Below are positions 23,601-34,390 of a stretch of DNA of 64,000 nt, piece after piece. The notes under the pieces are model-generated. The model was not told where the DNA came from, did not search any database, and saw only the letters and a list, made by a program, of their open reading frames with translations. The first letter of the stretch is position 1. Every line of letters begins with the position of its first letter. Source of the stretch: Henckelia pumila (Eukaryota; Streptophyta; Magnoliopsida; Lamiales; Gesneriaceae); contig NW_027331831.1 in assembly GCF_033568475.1 (NCBI RefSeq), forward strand, positions 5,518,001 through 5,582,000. Direction: 5' to 3'. Made by a program: the position numbers and the translations under genes.

Positions 23601-26600
23601 TCAATTAAGTTTCGATCCTCAGCACAAACAGCATACAAGAAATACATTTATGGAGATCGATTCAATTTCTTGGATCTTCAATTACTTGTGAGAAACTGAA
23701 AGTGGATGTGCTATGGAACTCCTAGTGCATTCGTTTTTAGATAAGATAATATAATTTTGTTGGATTGTTTATTCTAATTAATTTTGTCCATTGGAAACAT
23801 ACACATATAAATCTCTATATAACTGTAGCAGTGAAGAAGCCCCTCTTTCTCATCTTTCGTTCTAAATCTAAGGCTAAGTAATGATTAATGTCCTGTGAGT
23901 AATCTTCTCTTAGACATGTGCAACAATTCTTCGAAACAACGTAAAAAGATTTACAAATGGTGGGAACTTTTAACTTTTCAAAGGATAGGGGATGCAGTCA
24001 CCACTATTGTAATACCTGAATACCACGTAAATTATTTATCACAACTTTAAATCATAAAGGATTAATATCGGGTCATAACTGAGTTGGGCCGCTTATACAT
24101 GTTGGTAAGTGTATCAGGGGACCACTATAAAGTTTGAATGACAGCTGATAAGATTGAAAAAAATCAAACAAAAGATGCAAGGATGAAAAATTTCCAGCAC
24201 CAGCATTTCAATATGGTGAGGATAATTTTCTAATATGATGTTAGAATTGAGGGATTCAACAGGCCACTAAAGTAAAGAAGAGCTACAATCTTCATATCAG
24301 CCTTTTTGCAGATTCCCAACCAAATGATTAGTAGTACAACCAGAAGTGATGAACAGAACAGTGATTTTATTTGAAAAAGAGAACAAAAGTCTTAAAAAAA
24401 AAGGCCAGAAATGCATCGCAGATAACTTCGTACAAAAGTCAAAATCCTGCAGTAATATACCTCCTCATTGTCAAACAGAGCAACCATACGAATTTTGTGC
24501 TCGTTCTCTAAATCTTCAGGCAAGGCACAAGTATCGATGAGAGCTCTCAATGCACAAAAAGTTAAAGCCAGATTATCCAATCTTCCGGAGAATATGAACT
24601 CATTATTAGCACCTCCAAGGCAGCTAGGTTGGGTATCACAGATATTTAACTCAATACTGGCAATATCTCGAACGTGACAGCCCAGCTCATCTGACAAGAT
24701 CTAAAAAGTGAAATACATGGAATATGATACCATGAAATGAACAAGTCTTTAACATATAATAATCATGAATTGTTACATTTGTGGAAACATCCTAGGCAGT
24801 CAACTATGGTTACAAGATGTAGTGTCCAATTATGTTGTCACAAAGGAATTTGATTAGTCTCCTTGGAGAAAGATGCATATATCCAAAAATATGTTGGTAT
24901 GCACCTATATAATTGATTTCGTTTCTCCTACTAACATCCACGTTGTCAGTAGCAAGATTTAGAGCACACAAAATGCACAGGATTCTTCCACTGTTAAAGC
25001 AACAAGACACTCATGCTCTAGGGAACAAAACAATTTCTTATTAAATGTCTTTACTTCTTTTCTATGATGAGATGGGATATCTGAAGCATATAAGAATGAC
25101 TGCAATAAGAATGCAATTTTAACTACTAGGAACACCCTACATGTCGAAACAACCATGGTGTTTTCTTGGACATTACAGTGCACAAAGTTCAAAAAGGTTT
25201 TAGAAAGCCAGAGCTGTAGCTTTCTTTGTTGCAACAGTGATAAACATTTTGCTTGTTTTCCCAACACTCAATTAAACCAAAACGCAACTACGCTGAAAAC
25301 CATCCCAATCTACTTAACCAGTACACTACAGAGGAATCAGATATATGCCTGTATGAGCAGTTGGTGATGAGCATCTTCTGACGGCAATGCACTACTTTTC
25401 TCATTAACATCAGGAGATGGATTGTCAGTTTCTGTAGCCAACAGTGGAATGAGGTGAGTCTCAAGGTTCGGCTTAAAACCATCTGTATTTACGTCCCTGA
25501 CAACCGAAAGGCAAGCATAAAAACCAATTAATACAGTAATATCACCAATTGATTGAGAAAACCTAATCTCCGTATTTTTTGCCATCACAATGATAAATAG
25601 CCATAACTTACATAAACTGAAAAGGATATCCTATGCTGGATGCTCAAGATTCAAGAGTTTAAAGAAATTTTAAAAAATCAAACCACATAATATCATGTGC
25701 CATAAATTGCACCAATTATTATTATTTTTGATTTTTTTTTTTAAAAAAAAAAAAACAATGAAGCCTTCATGAGAAGAATAGCCAGGCATTGCCTCCCCAA
25801 AATTCATTAAAAATTACTTCTCCAGTGCCATTGAGGCACACAAACAAACCTAGATGATAGATTGATAACAAATGCTCATTAATGTGATTGTAGATTTGAC
25901 ATTTTAAAGGATACACATGCATGATGTTTTCTAACATGACAAATGTCATTTAATAAATATGAGAGGTCAGCAGATCTTTGTCTTAATATCAAGAATCACA
26001 GAAACTTCATCAAGACGGCAAAAAACTCTAAGAAAGGAGTTCCAAGACGTACCTATTTAGATGAATGGCAAGTGTTGGAACTCGCAATAAAGGCCTCTTT
26101 ATCTTGACAAGCTTGTGTGAAAAAGAACCATCATGATCTCTAACAATAACCCTTCCAGCTAGGCTTAGGTCTCTGTCAAACCAAGTGTGCCACAAACCAC
26201 CACCATAAGTTTGCACATTGACCATAAGATAGCCGGATTTAGATGACGCAGACTTTGGCTTCAGCTTGAGGCATGGGCTATCTGTATGTGCAGCAATCAC
26301 ATGAAAACCATTACCAACTGAAAACCTGCAAGACTAATTTATGAGTTCATTAATTAATATCATGGAAAACTCAAATCCATATTTAATTTCTTTGTTCAAA
26401 GACATGAAATGAAATCAGGAATAAATTGTCGATAGGACAATAATTTGTCAGATCAATAAAGAAAAACTGAGGAACTAGATTTGGAGAAGCTATAAGTAAT
26501 CAAGAAAATAAATTCTGCAGCCAATAATGACAAGAAGTACTTTTCTACGAATAGTTAAGTGATCACTCAACTTAGGATGCACTTTACTCACTTTTTCCCA

Positions 26601-27932
26601 ATGGCAAAGGCAACTAAAGAAGACATGTTCCGTGTAAAAAAATAGCGACCACCAGGCTTTAATTCCCATTCTTCATTTTCATCCAGTGGACAGAATCCTG
26701 CTGCTACTAGCTGTTGTTTTGCTTCAGCTAAACATCATATAAAATGTACCAATGAATTGTATATCCCCAAAGAAATAGAGAAGAAAGATTCTGTCATCGT
26801 TTTCTTTCTACTAAGCATGCCAGACTATCGAGAAACAAAACATTGTTAGTTTCTTTCCCCGAGACATATCAAAATACCTATTGGAATACAATTTAAAATT
26901 ACTTGCATGGAAATTATCAGGACCATCCGATATACGATGGTAGAGTAGATCCTACCTATACAGGCAGTGCAGTGATCCATTCAATACATGCCAAGGGTGC
27001 GTGTTTTTTCATTTTTTAAGAAAGTTGTTTATTTTTAGACATTTTTTAAATCCTAATCAATACACGTCATATTTTGGATGGATCACTGCACTACCTGTAA
27101 GGGTGGGATGAAATAAACCCCGATATAGATATAAGGATCACGTCACAAGCTAGCAAATCATAATAGAATGATTTCAGAAACTTTTTAAAAAGCCAAATCA
27201 TGTTGAGACAACAGTTGACAAAAAAAGGCTTTGCAGATGAATTGGCACCAATTCCAGTCCATTGTTCTGAAATTCTCATAGCCTTCAAACATATCTACTT
27301 GTGAATTTAGTTCATGGATTTGCATTGCCACTGCAAAATTGGAACAGGATACCTGTCATGGAACGAATGGTTTTGAGCATTACTGATGAGAAGGACTTTA
27401 TCTTTGATTTGGAACAAGTGTTGCTCAGCTTTGTTCCCGAGTAAAGATTAATCATTGGGTGATAACAACATTAGATTTCATACGAGATGGATAGGGTCAA
27501 AAGAAGAAAGGAATGGACGAGTCTCACACTTTGGTCGTGCATGAACTGAACATACCAGTAGCATGAAACTGAGTCCATGACTCATTGAGGTAGTCCAGTA
27601 GATCCCCAACTATAGATTGGCTCGGTTCGGAAGCTGAAGTACTGGTCTGTAGTAGAAAAAAAAAAAAAAAAAAAGCCACACAACAAAAACGTCATAAAAT
27701 CGAAAATGATAGCAAAAGGAGACGAGAACGCAGATGCAGATACCTCCAATGTAGAGCGAATTGTTGTGGAGGAGAACTTTCGGAGATGAGAGTTTCCACA
27801 TCGGAGATTGGTGTTATCGCCGGTGGCGGCGGGGAAGAAGGGTGAAGCAGCACGGTGGAGCATAGATAGCATCGCGGAGGGCTTGAAGAAGGCCGATGGG
27901 TGGAGAACATGGAAGCGAGCTACGGCTGCCAT
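20610..27932 (-). CDS. Aspartyl aminopeptidase (M18), with organellar leader
   Basis: This zinc metallopeptidase removes N-terminal Asp or Glu from peptides. Ten exons fit in phase on the minus strand: 27932-27744, 27646-27556, 26727-26592, 26325-26053, 25496-25349, 24700-24461, 23315-23183, 22404-22223, 21011-20899 and 20718-20610, giving 537 residues. The M18 metal and catalytic residues are all present: His152 in AAHTDSP, Asp321 in SGRLDN, Glu358-Glu359 in FDNEEVGSD, Asp407 in SADMAHG and His501 in QLSMH. The first 60 or so residues are Ser/Arg/Ala-rich with no acidic cluster (for example [12 protein letters not shown]), which suggests a plastid or mitochondrial transit peptide. This resembles the longer of the two Arabidopsis paralogues. 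Exon 5 ends CAG at 25349 and the intron starts GC, a GC-AG intron. The introns are large and host a SINE and a MITE. Confidence 0.94.
22486..22668 (+). mobile_element. tRNA-derived SINE with target-site duplication
   Basis: The element body runs from GGATCCCTTGCCC at 22502 to an A-rich GAAAGAAAG tail near 22656. Pol III promoter-like boxes are visible: box A around TAGTGGCAAAGG and box B around GGGTTCAAATCTT (22553-22565), about 30 bases apart as in tRNA-type SINEs. The flanks repeat AAAGGGCATA on both sides (about 22487-22496 and 22659-22668), consistent with L1-type retroposition. It lies in intron 7 of the aminopeptidase gene, antisense to it. Confidence 0.8.
22797..22858. repeat. Perfect tandem duplication in an aminopeptidase intron
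   Basis: A 31-base unit containing CTACTCATAATC and AAATAATTAATGATGGG occurs twice back to back without visible differences, in intron 7. It is a recent local duplication with no sign of function. Confidence 0.7.
26961..27097. mobile_element. Small fold-back MITE in aminopeptidase intron 2
   Basis: About 137 bases begin CAGGCAGTGCAGTGATCCAT and end with its near-perfect inverse (ATGGATCACTGCACTACCTG). The terminal inverted repeats are therefore about 20-24 bases, and the centre is AT-rich. A TA dinucleotide flanks both ends, which would suit a Tc1/mariner-type duplication, though the termini are not the usual Stowaway sequence. It has no coding capacity and lies well away from the splice sites. 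Confidence 0.7.
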
Positions 27933-28968
27933 TTCACCCACTGTAATGCAACGCCAATGTCTCTCTTGAAAAAATGAAATCCTTTTTTGTTTATTTATAA
28001 TATATATATAATGTCATGGTTACAGAGGCATCCAATTAATATAATGTATGATATTAAAATTTTGTGCTCCGAAAATACATGTGGTTACAGAACGCAAGTT
28101 AGATATATAATAGTTACAGAACGCATGTGTATAATGTATGATATTAAAATTTTGTGCTCCGAAAATACATGTGGTTACAGAACGCAAGTTAGATATATAA
28201 TAGTTACAGAACGCATGTGTAATATAATGTATGATATTAAAATTTTGTGTTTCAAAAATGCATGTGTGAGCAGTTAGATTTTTAATTGAAAAGAAAATAA
28301 GAGAAACTACTTCGAAAATTTGGCTGCAATTGAGGGGCAAGATTGAAAGGAAAAATTTGAGCAGTTCCAATGCCGGGTTTTAGTTATTTTTGTTTTTTTA
28401 TTTTTCGTACCACTAAAACATGGTATCGAGTTTTAGTAGTCGGGCACAAAGTGTACATCATTTGTTGAACAACTAAAAATTTCATATATATATATATATG
28501 TTGTTTCATATGTCTCTTGAAACATAGTTTCAAAATGAAATTGATATTTAGAACACTTAATAATTTCTTAAAATATAATTTCAAAACGATTTGATGAAAT
28601 TTTATTTTATTTATTAACAAACACGTTAATAAAATTTCAATTTCATTGATCTGAGTCCAAATATAAATCTGATTCCAATGGGAGAAAACTGGAGCCCATT
28701 TGAAGCCCAATAAGGCTATAGTCTGTGGGCCTGTTGGACTTGAAGGGGAACAAATTAAATATTTTTTATTTAAAAAAAAAAAAGATTCGAGAGAAAAGAG
28801 GAGTGGAAGGGACGTAGGAGTTTAGGCGGGAGAGCTCTTCAGTTCGCCACTGAATCTGCTTCGTAAGCTAGGTTTTTTTCTACTTTTATCTGATTTTCTC
28901 TGTGTTTTATTTCTGAAAACCGCATTCCTTAGTGTGCCACGGCTGAGGATCGCCGGAGGTTTGCGGCG
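27933..28968. promoter_or_regulatory. Divergent promoter region between the aminopeptidase gene and DDR4
   Basis: The aminopeptidase gene runs left and DDR4 runs right from this 1-kb gap. It contains the 90-base tandem repeat listed separately and an AT microsatellite near 28,484-28,500. GCCCA-type motifs lie at about 28,695-28,735 (GAGCCCATTTG, GAAGCCCAATAAG, GTGGGCCTG), which resemble site II elements, 240-270 bases before the DDR4 start codon. No other gene is visible. Confidence 0.5.
28041..28262. repeat. 90-base tandem repeat, two full copies and a partial third
   Basis: Units start at about 28041, 28131 and 28224, each opening ATAATGTATGATATTAAAA. The first two are almost identical; the third is shortened and diverged. 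Within each full unit, GTTACAGAACGCA occurs twice (GTGGTTACAGAACGCAAGT and TAGTTACAGAACGCATGTG), so the unit is itself partly repetitive. The array lies about 110 bases upstream of the aminopeptidase start codon. Confidence 0.85.
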
Positions 28969-31900
28969 ATGGTCGGAGACGAGCGAAATGACGGCGTAAT
29001 GGCTGTATCGGAGCAACCGTCGCCGACGTTGGACGTCGAGATGGAGAGGAAAAAGCTTCGTCAGCGCTGGGAGTTAGCATCGGTTCTCAACTTTCTCAAA
29101 GTAGTAAAACTCCTTTTTTTAAAAAACTTTTTTGAAATGATTTTATGGTGATTGTTTGTATTTTTTTCCTTTCCATTTCCATTTCCTTTTCCTTTTCCTT
29201 TTCCTCTTCCTTTCATTTATTTATTGTTTTTGGATTTTGGTATTGCGGTATTTGCACAACGTCCAGGTTTTTAAGCCAGTTATTGTCAATGATCTTAAGA
29301 TATCTGCTGAAGATATAGAAACCGCGCTTATCACACAGAATGAAACGCTTGCCCAGCTTCATGTGATGCTGTTGAAGGTTTTGTTCGAATCTTCATTGCT
29401 GCTTCTTTCATATTTTTTATTTTATTATTATAAAAAGATTTTCCATAAAGTATGTTTTCGGTTGTCTCGTAATGTAGAGAAAGGCTGCTTTTTTAAGAAA
29501 TTTTCATGACTCTGCCACCATAGGCTTGTCCAAATATCTCAGTCAGTTTGAACATTTTCTTTTAATCAGGTGATTGATTATCCTGATATTGTATGCGTTG
29601 TGAGTACGTGGATATTGGTTAAATATTAAGAATGAAAAGATTACAGTGTCAGTGACGTTGACAATCTAATGCTGTTGAGCAAATTTACAGAGGATAGCCT
29701 GTTGGAATTCAATTTTTGAGAAAGTATGTTTGTTGAAAGACCGGGATATATTTTTTAAAGAACACTCTGGAATTGTTTGTTTTTCCTTCGATTTGCTTTC
29801 GTAAAGTTTGATTGGCATTGTGGAACATTGTGTTATTGGTTTCGTGTTCTTTCTAGTTCCGCAAGTAGATGTTGATGCAAAATTTTACTTTTCAGGGAAT
29901 TCCGCCACTGTCCAAGGGACTAAACAGCACTGATGTGTGGATGACTGCTCTCTGTAAGAAACTGGAAGCGTGGTGGCCTTGGGTAGGTCAAACTTGGGAT
30001 TTCAAGAGATTTTTCTGTACATTGTCCTTAAGAGATCCTATAGCCTTTTCTCTAGCATTTTGTTGCAGGTTGCTGAAGGGGATTTTCCTTTACGCGGAGC
30101 CAATGGGTATTATCTCTTGCTTGTCAATTTTAATGTCAATTCTGCATTATCTGTAACTTAGCAATCCTTAACTCTTTTTCCCATTCTATCTCTTCCATCC
30201 AATCCATGTTCAGGAATGCCATATCCATCTATAAGGAACTTGATCCAACAACTCGACTACTTCTTCTTAAAGCTATTTGTGAAGTTCGAGCTGATGTATG
30301 GATCACTTTTTTTTTTTTTCCTGAACGCATTCTTTTGCTCCTTGTATTCTCAAAGAAATTCCTAAGTGGATCCTTTTTCATATAGTGATACTTGTAGGGT
30401 TGTTTGGTTTTGTTCTATGAGTTATGGGGAAAGAGTTCTTTGGGAAATGCCTTGAAAAATATTTTGGGGAAATAAATTGTATGTTTGATTTGGTTTTGAA
30501 GAAATAGAATTATTACTGCACATGTAAAATCGTATCAGAAATTTAAATAATTATAAAAGAATATAAGATTGTATTTTGATTTAAATATAATACTACAACA
30601 ATAAATATTTTTTTAGAATTGATGAAAAGTTGAGTTAAAAATAATCATTATCTGTTTTTTATCTGGATTATCTTGGAGATTCTAAAAGGATGAAAAATAT
30701 ATATTGGGGAAATAAATGAAAATGAATTTGAGTGTTTGTTTTGTTTTGAGAGAAGGAAAGTCCTTCCTCAAAAACTAGAACAAACCAGGCGATTGATTTT
30801 TATGATGATTCCACTCGTGAATCTTTATAAGTTCTTTTGATCTCATATAATCTCATGGTTTTAATGTTGCTGAACTCATATTTTACACCCAGCAACATGA
30901 TGCTGTGTCTTATATCAATGAGACAATAAGAGGTGGTGCTGAAGTTTCTACTTTTCGAAAAGAAAAGCTTGCAGGAGATGGAAATGGAATTGCATTCTGG
31001 TAACTTCTCTGGGAATCGTACTTTCGAAGAAGTCGATAATAGGGTAATTTTACATTTTTTCCACTACAGGTATGATGGAAATGAAGTTATAGGTCATAGA
31101 TTGTACAAAGAGGTCTGCTGCCTTGAAACCGAGCGAGTCAAAAGGACGGGTGTTGTTCCAGCGATAATTTCTCATTGGGAGACCATTGCTACTAACCTCG
31201 AAGAATTTCAAAACGTTGTGGTAAAACACTTTTACCAATTACCATCACCAAAGATCCTCTTTACTGCTATTATTTTATTTACTTTTCTTCTTTGGATGGC
31301 AGGATGAATTTTCATTTGGCGGAGTTCAATGGAAAGTTGCTTTTTCCGAGTCTATCAGAACTGATGTTATTCCTGTTCTGAAAAGGCATTTGAAGGTTGG
31401 AAATCCAAGTTCTGTCCAATTAACCTCGTTTTATTTGCTCGAATAAATGTTTCATCATATGACATTTAAACTATCTTTGTATTATTGAATTTGACAGAAG
31501 AAACAAAAAGCTCTTCAGCTTCAAAGAGAATTGCTGAATGGTTTTCGAAATTCAGGAATAGCTCGACGCAACAACAAGCCTGTTGATTATAGATTTGGTA
31601 TGATAATTGCACATCACACCAACTGGTAAAAGCTGCTTTATTGCTAAGGGTGTTCTCTTTATTTTATGCAGATGGTTATGATAAAGCCATTAGAGAGGCC
31701 ATACAGTTCACCAAGTAAAATCACTCACCTATTCTATCTCTTATCTGTTTTCTCATTTATTTGTAGCACTCTCTTGCGATTCTCTTAACAAGAAATGATA
31801 TCACATCTCTATGCATCAACATTCTGAATTCTATCTTGGACCGGGAGTTGTCGTTTGAAATTTTTTAGTTTGAATTGTTTTTGGTGACACATATTCAGAT

Positions 31901-32508
31901 AAAATAATGGATAGTCACCGAATTTTGCAACTTTTGTGTTTTTAACGTTCACTTATTTTCTTGTTACTTTTTTGAGCTGTAATCAGCTCCCGTTGTCTTT
32001 CATTGTCATGCTTATTTGTTTATATATATTTACATATGTCAGCAAACGGAAGACAACTGAAGAACAAAAACATGGAGAGAAGAACAGCCAGAGAGGGAAA
32101 AAGACAGCAACGACCTCAGATGGAGATATCAATTCATATGCAAACTCAAGAAACAGTGAATCCACCGATACTGATTTTGAGAGAATCAGTTGGACATCAA
32201 GCAACAGCACTGATGATTCAAGTCAAGATGAGCATAGCAGTGCAGAGGAAGATGGTAACAATGCAAAAGGTGATGTAACTCATGGAAGACAACTTCGCTC
32301 CCAGAAAAAGGGCATGGAAATAGCCAATAGGTCCGAACAATTGCGTTTCAGTAAGAGACTAGCTGGAATTCCAGATCATACACTTCAAGAAAGTATGATA
32401 TTAGGTGCTAAGAACAGGTTAAGGCAAAGGCCCTCGATCAATACTGCTGTCGACTCTGCGGTTGTTCCTGATTCAGAAGAGGAAGATTCATCAAGAGACA
32501 CAAACTGA
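28969..32508 (+). CDS. DDR4: DDT-domain protein DDR4 (ISWI-associated)
   Basis: This is a nuclear DDT-domain protein; in Arabidopsis DDR4 associates with ISWI remodellers CHR11/CHR17. Eleven exons fit in phase: 28969-29100, 29267-29377, 29896-29982, 30069-30106, 30214-30295, 30893-30999, 31070-31220, 31303-31395, 31498-31597, 31672-31714 and 32043-32508, giving 469 residues. The DDT domain starts near residue 30 (RQRWELASVLNFLKVFKPV, LKISAEDIETALI). The next blocks also match the family: GIPPLSKGLNSTDVWMTALC, KKLEAWWPWVAEGDFPL, YKELDPTTRLLLLKAICEVR and QHDAVSYINETIRGG. A basic coiled segment (KKQKALQLQRELLNGFRNSG) follows. The C-terminal 150 residues are disordered, Ser/Asp/Glu-rich and contain the basic patch GRQLRSQKKG. 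Intron 1 holds a CCTTTT microsatellite. The exact start is the first ATG in frame before the DDT domain. Confidence 0.93.
29165..29212. repeat. CCTTTT/CCATTT microsatellite in DDR4 intron 1
   Basis: A pyrimidine run of CCATTT and CCTTTT units lies about 55 bases before the exon 2 acceptor. It may simply extend the polypyrimidine context; copy number is likely variable. Confidence 0.7.
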
Positions 32509-33014
32509 GCACTCGTTATCTGACAGAGATAAGAAGTTTTGTACAAGTTCAAGTTTGCTGCAACTGAAGATTGAATCAAGTTTTTAATGTGGTCATTCAA
32601 AATTGACACCAATATATAGTGGTTCAAATCTGTTCCATTTGGAGTTTAAACCTGAATTATGTATGTCCCTGTACATGCTATGCTGTTAGGACAATAGAAC
32701 ACAGCACTACTATGAAGCAAGCTTGATTAAAATGACACTAATTTCACCAAGAATTATGATTGAAATTAGCATTGTAATTCAAATGTTTTTGGTCATGAAA
32801 CTTCACGTGCAATATATATAATGATTTTGCCACTTTCCGATAATATTTCTTTCATTAAGTAATATTGTGAATTATAATGTTTGTATTTCAAAATCACTAA
32901 CGTTTAAATAAGTGAGATGCAATCATGGGCTACTGTTGTTTGTACGTGACAAGGAAATCTAGAATATAGATAAATAGAGTACAAATATAATATAATAGCC
33001 AAAAGGTTCAAATA
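32509..33014. other. 3' region of DDR4 and tRNA upstream flank
   Basis: AT-rich sequence with no reading frame worth calling. The first 200-300 bases are the likely DDR4 3' UTR. Just upstream of the tRNA are CAA-type motifs and TATAA-like sequence (AAATATAATATAATAGCC), which are common before plant tRNA genes. Confidence 0.5.
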
Positions 33015-33098
33015 GTCAGGATGGCCGAGTGGTCTAAGGCGCCAGACTCAAGTTCTGGTCCTCTAACGAGGGCGTGGGTTCAAATCCCACTTCTGACA
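33015..33098 (+). tRNA. tRNA-Leu, anticodon CAA
   Basis: This 84-base class II tRNA has no intron. The acceptor stem pairs GTCAGGA (33015-33021) with TTCTGAC (33091-33097), with discriminator A at 33098. Box A is TGGCCGAGTGGTCTAAGG and box B is GGTTCAAATCC. The anticodon loop within CAGACTCAAGTTCTG carries CAA, which reads UUG. The long variable arm (TCCTCTAACGAGGGC) is typical of leucine tRNAs. A short T run directly after 33099 can serve as the pol III terminator. The genomic copy lacks the 3' CCA, as expected for a plant nuclear gene. Confidence 0.96.
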
Positions 33099-33405
33099 GT
33101 TTTTGGTCAAAATAAAAATTTTTTGTATTTTGATTTTTTTTTTTTTTTTGAAAAGTTGTATTTTCATTTTTAATAAATATAATATCCGAAAATTCTTTGT
33201 ATTTTAATTTATAATGAATATAAATATCTGAAGAGGGGCGTGGGTTCAAATCCCACTTCTGACATTTTTTGGTCAAAATAAAAATTCTTTGTATTTTGTT
33301 ATTTTTTTTTTTGAAAAGCTGTATTTTCATTTTTAATAAATATAAATATCCGAAAATTCTTTGTATTTTGTATTTTAATTTATAATGAATATAAATATCT
33401 GAAGA
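33071..33405. repeat. Tandem duplication including the 3' part of tRNA-Leu
   Basis: Two units of about 165-170 bases lie head to tail. Both open GGCGTGGGTTCAAATCCCAC, contain the tRNA T-arm and 3' acceptor strand, and close with ATAAATATCTGAAGAG. Unit 1 starts inside the real tRNA gene at about 33,071; unit 2 starts at about 33,236. Unit 2 therefore holds a 29-base tRNA fragment (to 33264) followed by its own T-run, with no 5' half. Units differ by several bases and by A/T-run lengths, so the event is not very recent. Confidence 0.85.
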
Positions 33406-33592
33406 GGGTCGTTGTCATATGCGATTATTTTTCTTAATAATTAATTTGTAATTACAATCAAGATTCAATTTTTTTACTGAAGAAGAGGTAATGTTAATTA
33501 AAAAATCTATAATCACTTTTTTTTTTTTAGATTGCAAGTGCCCGATGAATTTGCCATTTCAAGCATGATTTTTTTTCGCTCTAATGAGGCAA

Positions 33593-33869
33593 GCATATCT
33601 AGAGCTGGGATACCGAATCAAAATAACGAATTTTCGACATACCGCATATCTAGGGCTGGGATACCGAATCAAAATTCCGATGTTTTCGGTATACCGTATC
33701 GAAATTTTTTCGATAGATAGACATCTTTTTAGTATATCGAATTTTTTTTCGATATCTATACGATATTAATATGGATTTTTTCCATACCAAAATTTCGAAA
33801 TTTCGATATTGATATGAATTTTTTTCATACCAATATTTTTTATACGGTATATCGAAAACCCACCCCTTA
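33593..33869. mobile_element. hAT-like MITE with duplicated 5' end
   Basis: The sequence from TAGGGCTGGGATACCGAA (about 33651) to ATCGAAAACCCACCCCTTA (about 33869) has the look of a short hAT-type MITE: imperfect inverted ends, and an interior rich in TTTCGATA/TATCGAAA inverted motifs. The flanks share CATATC. The first 51 bases, including the GCATATCTAG flank, are duplicated in tandem (units at 33593 and 33644). It has no coding capacity. Confidence 0.6.
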
Positions 33870-34390
33870 CATATCATATTCATCTCACAAGATTCTAGCA
33901 GACCCCTTGTTTTCTCAGATCATTAAAGGGTGGCATGCTGATCATGTTGTTTTGAGCATCATCGGTGTTTTTCCAGATTTCGCTCTAAAGGAAACGGGGA
34001 AGCAAATGCATTCCGATACCATCAAGAGCTCCCATATCAAGAGCACATGTCAAGAATCTGGCCAAACATTACATGACACGTGGTCGATGTCCTCCGTCGA
34101 ATGAGACAATGAAGAGTGGATGAGAATCTGATATGGGAGCTGCCTCTAGAACCTAATATAGTTCTTGTAATCGAGAAACATATACTTTTCCTCATATTCG
34201 AGTACATGCGTTTGTGACCAAAAAGATTTTTTCAAACCTTGTGGTACATTGAATTTCATTAATTTTATTTGTTGTATATCAACTTCAACCAACTTTTTTT
34301 GCCATTTCAGTCTACCGAACAGGTCTTTCTCTTCGCTAATCAGTCTACAAAATCCCACGTACATAGTTCCAAACGACCAATCATCAGATA
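33870..34390. other. AFC3 3' UTR side, no gene seen
   Basis: The stretch 33,890-34,130 is less AT-rich and has a plus-strand open stretch with no recognisable product (KGWHADHVVLSIIG among its residues). It probably includes the AFC3 3' UTR on the minus strand. No RNA gene is evident. Confidence 0.4.

Noticed and set aside
28041-28262. A short regularly spaced repeat that might suggest a CRISPR-like array
   Set aside because: The copies are directly adjacent with no unique spacers, and the genome is a plant nuclear one.
28020-28370. Open frames across the 90-base repeat array
   Set aside because: The repeated residues simply follow the DNA repeat (the 90-base period is divisible by three) and no other coding signal is present.
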